DNA from: Bacteroidales bacterium | GTDB taxonomy: Bacteria > Bacteroidota > Bacteroidia > Bacteroidales > UBA932 | NCBI GenBank assembly: GCA_017437755.1 | Contig: JAFRXI010000071.1 | Location: 62,001-126,000, forward strand | Direction: 5' to 3' | DNA: 64,000 bases | Shown here: piece by piece, positions 54,227-61,777 of the stretch | Layout: every line of letters starts with the position of its first letter | Numbering within the stretch: the first letter of the stretch is position 1 | The notes under the pieces: model-generated | Databases searched by the model: none | What the model saw: only the letters and a program-made list of their open reading frames with translations | Told to the model about the DNA's origin: nothing | Translations under genes and position numbers: made by a program

Positions 54227-54930
54227 TGAAGAAGAAGATAGCTGTGCTCACCGGCGCCGGGGTAAGCGCCGAGAGCGGGATTTCCACGTTCCGTGACAAC
54301 GGAGGCCTCTGGGACAAATACGACGTAAACGACGTGGCCTCCATCGAGGGCTGGTACAGGAACCGCAAGCTGGTGCTGGATTTCTATAACATCAGGAGGG
54401 AGGAACTAGAAAAGGTCCGTCCAAACGGCGCCCACCTGGCGATAGCCGGCCTGGAGAAGGACTACGACGTCTCCGTCATCACCCAGAACGTCGACAACCT
54501 CCACGAGAAGGCTGGAAGCACCAGGGTTCTCCACCTGCACGGGGAACTCACCAAGGTCAGGCCGGAATACGGCATCTACGACGAGACATATTCCGAGAAG
54601 GAAGTGATCGACGTGGGTTACGGGAAGGTCTTCCTGGGCGACAAGGCCCCCAACGGGTCGCAGCTGAGGCCGCACATAGTGTTCTTCGGCGAGGCGGTTC
54701 CCAACATAGGCAAGGCCGTGAACATAGTGGAGGCCGCCGACATACTCCTGATAGTGGGAACTTCGCTTCAGGTATATCCCGCAGCAGGCCTATACCGGTA
54801 CGCCGGAAATTCAACCCCCATCTATATAATTGACCCCAAGGATGTTCCGGTACACGACCGAAGGATAACCCATATCCGCGATGTCGCCACCTCCGGAATG
54901 GAGAAATTCAAAAAAATCCTTGGAATTTGA
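54226..54930 (+). CDS. NAD-dependent protein deacylase (sirtuin, zinc-site cysteines absent)
   Basis: This 234-residue sirtuin removes acyl groups from lysines with NAD. GAGVSAESGISTFR and TQNVDNLHEKAG bind NAD, and the catalytic histidine is His105 in LHLHGE. Tyr54 and Arg57 in FYNIRREE match the YxxR pair that gives E. coli CobB and SIRT5 desuccinylase activity. The four cysteines that bind structural zinc are missing; the region after HLHGE has none (EYGIYDETYSEKEV). The protein is otherwise complete, so it is likely an active, zinc-free form. Confidence 0.92.
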   Translation: MKKKIAVLTGAGVSAESGISTFRDNGGLWDKYDVNDVASIEGWYRNRKLVLDFYNIRREELEKVRPNGAHLAIAGLEKDYDVSVITQNVDNLHEKAGSTRVLHLHGELTKVRPEYGIYDETYSEKEVIDVGYGKVFLGDKAPNGSQLRPHIVFFGEAVPNIGKAVNIVEAADILLIVGTSLQVYPAAGLYRYAGNSTPIYIIDPKDVPVHDRRITHIRDVATSGMEKFKKILGI

Positions 54931-54941
54931 AAAATCTTTGA

Positions 54942-54949
54942 TACCTTTG
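54942..54949 (+). promoter_or_regulatory. -7 box of rpsU
   Basis: TACCTTTG fits TAnnTTTG, with CTTG 19 bases upstream inside the end of the sirtuin gene. A short leader of about 27 bases with a strong ribosome-binding site results. Confidence 0.68.
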
Positions 54950-54963
54950 CACCCTCAAAAGAA

Positions 54964-54973
54964 AAAGGAGGTG
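54964..54973 (+). promoter_or_regulatory. Strong Shine-Dalgarno of rpsU
   Basis: AAAGGAGGTG contains a nine-base match to the 16S anti-SD, seven bases before the ATG. Most genes in this window lack an SD, as is usual for Bacteroidota. It is a candidate for feedback control by bS21. Confidence 0.88.
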
Positions 54974-54980
54974 TAAAACC

Positions 54981-55175
54981 ATGATCATAGTTCCCATAAA
55001 GGAAGGCGAAAACATAGAGAGGGCCCTCAAGAAATTCAAGAGGAAATTCGAGAAGACCGGGACCATCCGCGAGCTCCGTTCCAGGAAGAATTTCGAGAAG
55101 CCGTCCGTCAAGAAGAGGATCGCCCACCAGAAGGCTGTCTATGTCCAGCATCTCCAGCTTCAGGAAGAGCAATAA
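54981..55175 (+). CDS. rpsU: 30S ribosomal protein S21
   Basis: This 64-residue protein reads MIIVPIKEGENIERALKKFK, then RELRSRKNFEKPSVKKRIAH, a normal bS21. In Bacteroidota bS21, with bS18 and bS6, covers the 3' end of 16S rRNA and hides the anti-SD, so bS21 levels should control SD use. The gene has its own promoter and terminator, consistent with separate regulation. Confidence 0.98.
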   Translation: MIIVPIKEGENIERALKKFKRKFEKTGTIRELRSRKNFEKPSVKKRIAHQKAVYVQHLQLQEEQ

Positions 55176-55209
55176 GATTGTGGGCCTTCGGCCTCCAATT
55201 TTTAACATG

Positions 55210-55239
55210 AAAAGGTACCGTTTTACGGCACCTTTTTTT
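55210..55239 (+). terminator. Terminator of rpsU
   Basis: GGTACCG (55214-55220) pairs with CGGCACC (55226-55232) with one mismatch. Flanking A- and T-tracts extend the stem, and seven Ts follow. A smaller GGCC hairpin lies just upstream at 55183-55193. Confidence 0.8.
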
Positions 55240-55246
55240 ATATTTG
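55239..55246 (+). promoter_or_regulatory. -7 box of the AsmA-like gene
   Basis: TATATTTG begins at the last T of the rpsU terminator and ends five bases before the ATG at 55252. A leaderless transcript is likely. Confidence 0.6.
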
Positions 55247-55251
55247 CAATC

Positions 55252-58200
55252 ATGAAAGTCTTACGGGTCCTGAAAGGTGTGGCCATAGGCATCGTGGCTC
55301 TCATCGTCCTTGTCTTCCTGGCCATACAGATAGCGCTCAATTCCAGGGTGCTGACCCGGATTGTGAACAAGGTGGCCGCCACCCTGGTCGACGGGGAAGT
55401 CTCCTTCGGGAAGGTCCGGGCCTCGGTTTTCACCAGTTTCCCCCATCTCAGCGTCACCGCCGACGATTTCTCCCTTATTTATCCCCACGACAAGTTCGCC
55501 GCATACGACAGCCTGTCCGCCAAAAGCGCAATACCTTCCAGGAGAAACCTCATGGAGGCCGGCCGGGGAGAGGTCATGGACACCCTTGCATCTTTCTCAA
55601 GCCTCTCGGCATCAATCAATTACATGGACCTTCTGAAAGGAAGGTACACAATCCGGCATGCCTCGCTGTCGCATCCGAGGATCTTCGCCCACATGTATAC
55701 CGTCGACGAGGCCAACTGGAACATACTGAAATTCCTGGGCGGGGAAAAGACCGATACCACCGCCTCTCCCCTTCCCCCGGTTTCCGTCCGGAGAGTAACC
55801 CTTGACGACAGGTCGCATATAGTCTTCACCGACCCTGTGGATACCATATTCGCGGTGCTCGGAATGAAGACACTGTCGTTTGCCGGCAAGATTGAAACCC
55901 CCGAGTGGAAGCGGTCGAAGGTCAAGATCGCCGCCGACAGCCTGTTCGTGGCAGGAAGGCTCCCGTCCGACACCCTGGCCCTGGCCCTTCCTTCGCTCCG
56001 GCTGGACGGAGACAGGGAATGCCTGGACTTCTCGGCCACCGCAAAAGCCTTCCTCGCAACCGGCGGGATGGGCAGGATGCGTCTCCCCATAGAACTGTCA
56101 GGCCAGGCCTGCCTTCCCGACCATCCGGACAGCGCCCTGGCCGTTTCCGTCAAGGACCTCTCGCTCTCCGTAGCGACAATCGCGCTCAACGCCTTTGGCG
56201 ATGCCGTCTTCTACAAGGACAGCACCTTCATCCAGGCCGAGGCTTCAATAGACAAGACACCGGTGGGCGACTTTGTGGCTTACTTCGGTGACAACTTCCC
56301 TTTCCTCAAGAAGATACACACCAACGCCCTGCTTTCCCTCGATGCCATGTGCGAGGGCTACCTGAACCCGTCCAGGAATACGCTCCCGGAAATAGTCGCC
56401 CAGATAGTGGTCCCGCAGGCGAAACTCGCCCACGACGACATTCCAAGGAAAGGCATCGTGGGACTCAACATCCTGGCCGAGACCGATCCGCACGGGAAGC
56501 TTGACGTTTCGGTCAAAGAGGCCACCATCGACGCCGGAGGAGGCCTCCTGCTCAAGGCGAAGGGCGATGCGGCCGACATCCTCGGCAAAGACCCTCTCCT
56601 CAACGCCGACGGCATTTTCCAAGGCGACGTAAAGACACTGACCGACGCCTTCACATCCTCCATGGGTATCTCAGGTACCGGATCGGTCACCGCCTCCATC
56701 AACGGAAAGGCCCGCCTGTCACAGCTTTCGCTGGAAAAGATAGCCAGGGCCGATATCAGTGCCGACATCGACGTCAGGGACCTCCGGATCCACGACCTGC
56801 CGGATACGATAAGCGCCGCCGTGGACCATGCCCGGATCAAAATCGCGGCCAGAGGCAACAAGATCGACCCTTCCATGAAAAAGGGGGCAAGGGTACTGGG
56901 GCTGTCTGCTGACATCGATACCCTTAACGTGGTATACGCCGACAACACCTTCATCAGAGCCGGCGGGCTCTCGCTCCTGGCCCAGAATTCGGCAGAGATA
57001 CTGAAAGCAGGAACCTCGTACACCCCGTTCATGGGCATACTCAAGGGGAACCGGGTTTCCTTGAGGGACGCATCGGACCTGGGGATACTCATCGCCGGCA
57101 CCCAGGAGACGTTCCGGATTACTCCTGCCATGGACGACAGTCCCGTAACACTGAAACTCACCAGCAAGAATGAAAGGGTGGGAGTAAAGAGCGGCGTGGA
57201 CAGGTATGGTCTCAAGGGCTTTGATTTCAATGTTTCGGCTTCCATGCGCAGCAGCACGGCATCGGCACAGATGCGCTCCCGCATGAAGCATTTCCTGGAT
57301 TCCCTGCAAAGGGTGTATCCCGATATCCCAAGGGATTCCCTGCTGAGGCACTCCATGCGCAACCGTCCCCTTCCGTCATGGTTGCAGGACGAGCAGTTCC
57401 GCAAGAGCGACATCCATATCGACCTTGGGGAAAGCATCAAGAAGTATTTCCGCGAATGGGACTTCACCGGCAGCCTGAAGCTTGAAAGCGGCAGGGTGAT
57501 GACTCCCTACTTCCCTCTAAAGACCAGGATATCCAACGTCTCAGGCAATTTCAACAACGACTCCGTATCCCTTGGGAATGTAACCATAAACTCCGGAGAA
57601 TCAGATATTTCCGCCAAGGCCACATTGTCCGGTCTCAGAAGGGTCATACTCGGGAGGGGTATTATAAACCTCGATGCAGAAATCAATTCCGAATACATCG
57701 ACGCCAACGAGCTGATGAGGGCATATGCCGCCGGTACCACTTACACCCCGGACAAATCGTCCGGGCACATGAACGACATGGCTTCAGACTCGGCATATGA
57801 GAAGATGATAGGTGAAAAGGCCGCTTCCGACACCACAGTCAGCCAGCTGATCGTCATACCAGCCAATCTCGTTGCCAAGATTTCGCTGAATGCCAACCGG
57901 ATAAAGTACGACAGCCTGATGGTTACCTGGGCCGCCGCCGACCTTGCCATGAAGCAGCGATGCCTCCAGATAACCAACACCGTGGCCACGTCGAACATGG
58001 GCGACATCTATTTCGAGGGATTCTATTCAACCCGTACCCGGAAAGACATCAAGGCGGGATTCGACCTCAACATGGTGGACATAACGGCAGAAAAGGTCAT
58101 AACCCTCTTCCCGGCGGTGGATACCCTCATGCCGATACTCCGTTCCTTCGGGGGCATGCTGGACTGCGAACTGGCCGCCACCACCGACCTGGATACGGAA

Positions 58201-59046
58201 ATGAACCTTGTCCTGCCGTCTATTGACGGAGTGATGAAGATTTCCGGGAAGGACCTCACCCTCCAGGACAGCGAGGAGTTCACACAGATCGCCAAGATCC
58301 TGATGTTCAAGAACAAGAAGAAAGGGACAGTGGACAAGATGAATGTCACCGGTATGATCCGGAACAACTCCATAGAGATATTCCCCTTTGTCCTGAAGAT
58401 CGACCGGTACACCCTGGCTGCAAGCGGGATCCAGCACCTGGACGAATCCTACAAGTACCATATCTCGGTCATACGCTCGCCGCTGATCCTCAAGTTCGGC
58501 ATCAATGTATTCGGCAATGACTTTGACCACATGAAGTTCAGGGTGGGCAAGGCCAAGTACAAGAATACCAACGTCCCCGTATTCACCAAGCAGCTGGACA
58601 CCGTCCAGTACAGCCTTATAAATTCCATCCACAACATCTTTGAGAAAGGGGTTGAAAAGGCCATACGCGAGAACCAGGACCAGAACCTCATCCAGGACAG
58701 GATGCAGACGATCGGGTATAACGTTGAATCGGAGGTGGACACTCTCACTGCCGTGCAGCTGGATTCCCTCAGGACAATGCAGGACAGCCTTTCAAAGCCC
58801 GTGGAAGAGAGGATAGGGGTAAAGCTGGATTCCCTGCAGGCCCAGGTCAAGGACGCCGGCGACGTCCTTGACGACGCCGATGAAATGACCGTTTCAGGAA
58901 AGCTCAAGACAATCGTCCAGGGGAGGAAAGCCGAGAAGGCCGTTGAAAAGGCCATCCGCAAGGAGGAACGGGCGGCACGGCGGGCGGAAAAAGCCGCAAG
59001 ACGGGAAGAAAAGGCAGCAGCAAAGCAGCAAGGCAAGGATTCTTGA
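55252..59046 (+). CDS. AsmA/TamB-like inner-membrane-anchored protein
   Basis: This 1264-residue protein has an N-terminal helix (VLKGVAIGIVALIVLVFLAI) with the family start ALNSRVLTRIVNKVAATLVD, then a very long periplasmic beta region. The AsmA-like repeat signature is seen in several places (VTIDAGGGLLLKAKGDA-type strands). AsmA-like proteins bridge inner and outer membrane and move lipids. The last about 50 residues are a charged Ala/Lys/Arg/Glu helix (KAIRKEERAARRAEKAARRE). The frame extends upstream to 55141, but the start at 55252 follows the terminator and promoter of this gene. It is followed by tRNA-Leu. Confidence 0.88.
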   Translation: MKVLRVLKGVAIGIVALIVLVFLAIQIALNSRVLTRIVNKVAATLVDGEVSFGKVRASVFTSFPHLSVTADDFSLIYPHDKFAAYDSLSAKSAIPSRRNLMEAGRGEVMDTLASFSSLSASINYMDLLKGRYTIRHASLSHPRIFAHMYTVDEANWNILKFLGGEKTDTTASPLPPVSVRRVTLDDRSHIVFTDPVDTIFAVLGMKTLSFAGKIETPEWKRSKVKIAADSLFVAGRLPSDTLALALPSLRLDGDRECLDFSATAKAFLATGGMGRMRLPIELSGQACLPDHPDSALAVSVKDLSLSVATIALNAFGDAVFYKDSTFIQAEASIDKTPVGDFVAYFGDNFPFLKKIHTNALLSLDAMCEGYLNPSRNTLPEIVAQIVVPQAKLAHDDIPRKGIVGLNILAETDPHGKLDVSVKEATIDAGGGLLLKAKGDAADILGKDPLLNADGIFQGDVKTLTDAFTSSMGISGTGSVTASINGKARLSQLSLEKIARADISADIDVRDLRIHDLPDTISAAVDHARIKIAARGNKIDPSMKKGARVLGLSADIDTLNVVYADNTFIRAGGLSLLAQNSAEILKAGTSYTPFMGILKGNRVSLRDASDLGILIAGTQETFRITPAMDDSPVTLKLTSKNERVGVKSGVDRYGLKGFDFNVSASMRSSTASAQMRSRMKHFLDSLQRVYPDIPRDSLLRHSMRNRPLPSWLQDEQFRKSDIHIDLGESIKKYFREWDFTGSLKLESGRVMTPYFPLKTRISNVSGNFNNDSVSLGNVTINSGESDISAKATLSGLRRVILGRGIINLDAEINSEYIDANELMRAYAAGTTYTPDKSSGHMNDMASDSAYEKMIGEKAASDTTVSQLIVIPANLVAKISLNANRIKYDSLMVTWAAADLAMKQRCLQITNTVATSNMGDIYFEGFYSTRTRKDIKAGFDLNMVDITAEKVITLFPAVDTLMPILRSFGGMLDCELAATTDLDTEMNLVLPSIDGVMKISGKDLTLQDSEEFTQIAKILMFKNKKKGTVDKMNVTGMIRNNSIEIFPFVLKIDRYTLAASGIQHLDESYKYHISVIRSPLILKFGINVFGNDFDHMKFRVGKAKYKNTNVPVFTKQLDTVQYSLINSIHNIFEKGVEKAIRENQDQNLIQDRMQTIGYNVESEVDTLTAVQLDSLRTMQDSLSKPVEERIGVKLDSLQAQVKDAGDVLDDADEMTVSGKLKTIVQGRKAEKAVEKAIRKEERAARRAEKAARREEKAAAKQQGKDS

Positions 59047-59056
59047 AAAAAGTGAT

Positions 59057-59064
59057 TATATTTG
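59057..59064 (+). promoter_or_regulatory. -7 box of tRNA-Leu
   Basis: TATATTTG lies 13 bases before the tRNA. A -33 element is not clear. Confidence 0.6.
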
Positions 59065-59077
59065 CACCGCAATCCTT

Positions 59078-59159
59078 GCGGGTGTGTTGGAATTGGTAGA
59101 CAACCCAGACTTAGGATCTGGTGCCTCACGGCGTATGGGTTCGAGTCCCTTCACCCGCA
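59078..59159 (+). tRNA. tRNA-Leu (anticodon TAG)
   Basis: Acceptor arms GCGGGTG (59078-59084) and CACCCGC (59152-59158) pair fully, with discriminator A 59159. The anticodon stem CCAGA/TCTGG holds CTTAGGA with TAG. A long variable arm (GTGCCTCACGGCGT) marks class II tRNA-Leu. CCA is not encoded. Confidence 0.96.
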
Positions 59160-59167
59160 CGTAAGCT

Positions 59168-59197
59168 GCCTGGCTTTATTGCCAGGCGCTTTTCGTT
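59168..59197 (+). terminator. Terminator after tRNA-Leu
   Basis: GCCTGGC (59168-59174) and GCCAGGC (59181-59187) enclose TTTATT and are followed by the T-rich GCTTTTCGTTT. Confidence 0.8.
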
Positions 59198-59201
59198 TGC
59201 T

Positions 59202-59214
59202 GGTGAAGGGACTC
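59202..59214. repeat. Inverted 13-bp copy of the tRNA-Leu T-arm
   Basis: GGTGAAGGGACTC is the exact reverse complement of 59143-59155 in the tRNA. It sits 43 bases after the tRNA end. It may be a remnant of an integration event at this tRNA, or chance. No integrase is seen. Confidence 0.35.
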
Positions 59215-59282
59215 CGACATCTCGCTGACGTTCCGCCACGGCGGCTGATGTCGACATCGGCCCATATAGGCCCCTAAAAATG

Positions 59283-59322
59283 TGTACAAATTTGGTACAT
59301 TATAAGAAAATGATTATAATTG
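59283..59322 (+). promoter_or_regulatory. Promoter and paired GTAC operator of module 2
   Basis: TGTACA (59283-59288) and GGTACA (59294-59299) have centres 11 bp apart. The -33 TTTG (59291-59294) lies between them, and TATAATTG (59315-59322) follows 20 bases later as the -7 box. A repressor bound here would block the -33 element. ATG is at 59342. Confidence 0.68.
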
Positions 59323-59341
59323 CAACGTTAAACTTTTTATT

Positions 59342-59608
59342 ATGGTCATAGTTAGCAGCAGAGAATTCAGGGCTAACCAGCGGAAATATTTTGACTTGGC
59401 CCGCGTCAATGATGTCGTGATTACTTCAAGGTCTCACGGCAGCTATCGTCTTGTGCCCATTGCGGAAGATGATACGCTGATAGACAGGGCGACTCTTGAT
59501 GCCAAAATCCGCCAGGGAATCGCCGATTATGAAGCCGGCAAGGTGCACAGAATGAAGGATGGGGAGAGCAGCGAGGAGTTCCTAGGCCGGCTGATTAATG
59601 AGGCGTGA
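59342..59608 (+). CDS. YefM/Phd-like antitoxin (module 2)
   Basis: This 88-residue protein opens MVIVSSREFRANQRKYFDLA, with DVVITSRSHGSYRLVPIAED forming the Phd-like core. The tail (DYEAGKVHRMKDGESSEEFL) probably caps the toxin. It is only distantly like the antitoxin at 36 kb, so the modules are probably not cross-neutralised. The stop overlaps the toxin's possible start. Confidence 0.88.
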   Translation: MVIVSSREFRANQRKYFDLARVNDVVITSRSHGSYRLVPIAEDDTLIDRATLDAKIRQGIADYEAGKVHRMKDGESSEEFLGRLINEA

Positions 59609-59876
59609 GATGTACACTATAGTATTTACCGACGATGCAAAGAAAGACTTGAAGGAACTTCAGAGGAAGGCTCCTCAGGCAATTGCCAAGTTGGCCAAAC
59701 TTCTGGATGAACTCAAGGAGCATCCCAGAACCAGAACAGGACAAGTAGAGCCGCTAAAGGGCTATGATGGGACCGTGTATTCTAGACGTATCACAAAAGA
59801 GCATCGTCTTGTCTATAAGATCTACGATGAAGTGGTAGAGGTCTTGGTCCTATCCGCTTTCGGACATTTTAGATAA
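59598..59876 (+). CDS. YoeB-family toxin (module 2)
   Basis: This protein of 92 residues (or 88 from ATG 59610, MYTIVF, one base after the antitoxin stop) has the RelE fold. VEPLKGYDGTVYSRRITKEH contains the catalytic Glu and Arg, and FGHFR at the C-terminus the catalytic His. YoeB usually ends His-Tyr; here Phe replaces Tyr. All other key residues are present. It is a ribosome-dependent mRNA endonuclease by family. Confidence 0.9.
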   Translation: MRREMYTIVFTDDAKKDLKELQRKAPQAIAKLAKLLDELKEHPRTRTGQVEPLKGYDGTVYSRRITKEHRLVYKIYDEVVEVLVLSAFGHFR

Positions 59877-59956
59877 CTGTAGGCCAAATAGATACACAGC
59901 CCAAAAGTCCTCAAAACAGGTTCGATAATTGTCAACGGCCCCGCACTTGGCTAGGC

Positions 59957-59991
59957 GCGCCTAATGGTCTTGTTTTTGGGCCATTAGGCGC
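59957..59991. repeat. Long inverted repeat between toxin and TIGR04076 gene
   Basis: GCGCCTAATGG (59957-59967) and CCATTAGGCGC (59981-59991) are perfect 11-base arms around a 13-base T/G-rich loop. It lies 81 bases after the toxin stop. No T-tract follows on the plus strand. It may be a terminator or a small repeat element. The rest of 59877-60044 holds no gene. Confidence 0.55.
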
Positions 59992-60044
59992 ACATTGGGC
60001 TTTGTGGTGGATGAATCGGGGAATTTCATTATCTTCGCAGTATC

Positions 60045-60347
60045 ATGAACAAAGTCCAAATCACAGTAATCAGAAAAGCCTCATACCCCGACTTGATGGC
60101 CAGGTACGAAAATCCCATCGAGCATACTTGTGATGTAGTGGAAGGTCAGCAATGGATTTCGGTAGATGGTAAGTGTCCGGAGGGTATGTGTCATGAAGCG
60201 TGGAAGTCTATGAGGGAATTTGTCGAAGCCCTGGCACGTGGAGAGGGTAATTTCTTCGATGGCTGGATGAAGAACCCCATGAGCGCCATGATCAGCTGCA
60301 ATGACGGATTCAGACCAGTGAGTTTCTATCTGGAAGTTATGGAGTAA
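60045..60347 (+). CDS. TIGR04076-family protein
   Basis: This 100-residue protein has the family pattern: MNKVQITVIRKASYPDLMAR, the Cys-containing HTCDVVEGQQW and PEGMCHEAWKSM, and the closing MISCNDGFRPVSFYLEVME. The cysteines suggest metal or redox chemistry, but the function is not known. It lies 42 bases before the flavodoxin-like gene and may share a transcript. Confidence 0.8.
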   Translation: MNKVQITVIRKASYPDLMARYENPIEHTCDVVEGQQWISVDGKCPEGMCHEAWKSMREFVEALARGEGNFFDGWMKNPMSAMISCNDGFRPVSFYLEVME

Positions 60348-60388
60348 AATGTATTAGATATATCGGAATTACAAAGAATACGGAAGAA

Positions 60389-61006
60389 ATGAAAGTACTG
60401 ATTATAAACGGGAGCCCACGTCTTATAGGGAACACCTCCATCGCGCTTGCAGAAATTGCAAAGACGCTCGGAGAAGAGGGTATCGACAGCGAAACTGTAT
60501 GGATTGGCAATAAACCGATAAGGGGCTGCATAGCTTGCAACCAGTGTGGCAAGAAACCAGGAGCATGCATCTTCAATGACGATATATGCAATGAAATAAG
60601 TGCAGAATTCGCCTCTGCTGATGCCCTCATCGTAGGCTCTCCTGTCTATTACGGACAGCCTAATGGCGCACTTTTATCCATCATCCAACGTTCTTTCTAT
60701 TCCAACGGCGGGAATATCGCCGGAAAACCGGCCGCAGCGGTAGCTGTATGCCGAAGAGGAGGAGCGACGGCAGCCTTTGAGACGCTCAACCTCCCGTTCC
60801 AGATGATGAACATGCCCGTTCTCGGTTCTCAGTATTGGAACATTGTCTATGGACGTGAGCCCGGTCAGGCCGCCCTTGACCAAGAGGGCCTTCAGACTAT
60901 GCGGGCTTTGGCTCACAACATGGCCTGGCTGCTGAAGGCAACTGGAGGCAGGCCAGCTCCGGGACGTGGTGACGAACCGTGGACTCCAATGCATTTTATC
61001 AGGTAG
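60389..61006 (+). CDS. Flavodoxin/NADPH-dependent FMN reductase family protein
   Basis: This 205-residue flavoprotein begins KVLIINGSPRLIGNTSIALA, the FMN-phosphate loop. CIACNQCGKKPGAC at about residues 47-60 is the cysteine cluster seen in iron-sulfur flavoprotein relatives, and GSPVYYGQPNGALLSIIQR follows. It is likely a small NAD(P)H-dependent reductase in the cytosol; its substrate is unknown. Confidence 0.9.
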   Translation: MKVLIINGSPRLIGNTSIALAEIAKTLGEEGIDSETVWIGNKPIRGCIACNQCGKKPGACIFNDDICNEISAEFASADALIVGSPVYYGQPNGALLSIIQRSFYSNGGNIAGKPAAAVAVCRRGGATAAFETLNLPFQMMNMPVLGSQYWNIVYGREPGQAALDQEGLQTMRALAHNMAWLLKATGGRPAPGRGDEPWTPMHFIR

Positions 61007-61042
61007 TTGCAGTCTGACAAATAATCCCTGTATTTCTTTTAG

Positions 61043-61249
61043 ATGACCCTCCCCGAAGCCATAGTCTATCTCCTGGCCTCATCCAACCACGGTATGAGGA
61101 CTGAAGTGATTGCACAGCTGATCAACGAGAAAGGTCTGTATCTGCGTCGGGACAAGCAGCCGGTGACTGGGAAACAGGTCTATGCTGTCGTTATGGCTCA
61201 TCCGGATACCTTCGTCAAGAGTGAAGGGTTGATAAGGCTGATAATATAA
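61043..61249 (+). CDS. Small HTH-like (HARE-HTH-type) protein
   Basis: This 68-residue protein has the layout of a winged-helix HARE-type domain: MTLPEAIVYLLASSNHGMRT, EVIAQLINEKGLYLRRDKQP, then GKQVYAVVMAHPDTF. It lies 13 bases before the next hypothetical gene. DNA or protein binding is inferred from the pattern. Confidence 0.65.
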   Translation: MTLPEAIVYLLASSNHGMRTEVIAQLINEKGLYLRRDKQPVTGKQVYAVVMAHPDTFVKSEGLIRLII

Positions 61250-61262
61250 TTGAGAAGAATGT

Positions 61263-61619
61263 ATGGAAGATTATTTAATCAGAGAAATAGACCGTCTGGG
61301 CGAAATGCTGATGCTGATTGCCAAGAGATTAGGACTCATAGAACTGGACACGCCGGATTATTCATTGTCGGACGTGAAGGAGGAATTTGAAAAGAATTAC
61401 GTGCCTCTTGACCTGGATGCCATCCTGCAGCAGGAGAATCCCGTCTGGTATCTTGTCGAGAAAGAAAAGATGACGGAACAGGCCCTGGAGACATTTATCG
61501 ACATTCTTTTCCATTCAGACCTGGAGGATCCCGTCAAGACATCCCTTCTTGCCGATGCCCTTGCATATCTGGACAACAATGGGTACTTCTCGTTCAAACT
61601 CCATTCTCTGGAGTCATGA
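61263..61619 (+). CDS. Hypothetical helical protein
   Basis: This acidic, helix-rich protein of 118 residues (MEDYLIREIDRLGEMLMLIA, EEFEKNYVPLDLDAILQQEN, ADALAYLDNNGYFSF) has no motif I can name with confidence. A DUF6483-like relation is possible. It has no signal peptide or membrane segment. It probably forms a unit with the small HTH-like gene just upstream. Confidence 0.68.
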   Translation: MEDYLIREIDRLGEMLMLIAKRLGLIELDTPDYSLSDVKEEFEKNYVPLDLDAILQQENPVWYLVEKEKMTEQALETFIDILFHSDLEDPVKTSLLADALAYLDNNGYFSFKLHSLES

Positions 61620-61652
61620 AACAGTCGCAATACATAGCGGTCCGTTGCTTTG

Positions 61653-61683
61653 ATTGTTAAAATATTTATATATATTTAACAAT
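61653..61683. repeat. AT-rich inverted repeat before pgeF
   Basis: ATTGTTAAA (61653-61661) and TTTAACAAT (61675-61683) flank a 13-base AT loop. It may end the preceding transcript or be an operator. A 17-codon frame at 61702-61755 is too short to support. Confidence 0.4.
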
Positions 61684-61759
61684 TAATTCTTTCTAATAGA
61701 AATGAAGTTACATGCAATCCTCGCGGCCATAAAAGCTTCAGGATTGGTTCGATAATCAC

Positions 61760-61767
61760 TAACTTTG
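61760..61767 (+). promoter_or_regulatory. -7 box of pgeF
   Basis: TAACTTTG fits TAnnTTTG and ends ten bases before the GTG start, giving a near-leaderless transcript. Confidence 0.55.
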
Positions 61768-61777
61768 CAATAGTACC

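Noticed and set aside
59342-59876. Considered whether the two toxin-antitoxin pairs are recent duplicates
   Set aside because: Antitoxins and toxins differ widely outside the catalytic motifs, so they are separate family members.
61702-61755. A 17-codon frame before pgeF
   Set aside because: Too short, no ribosome-binding site or conserved pattern.
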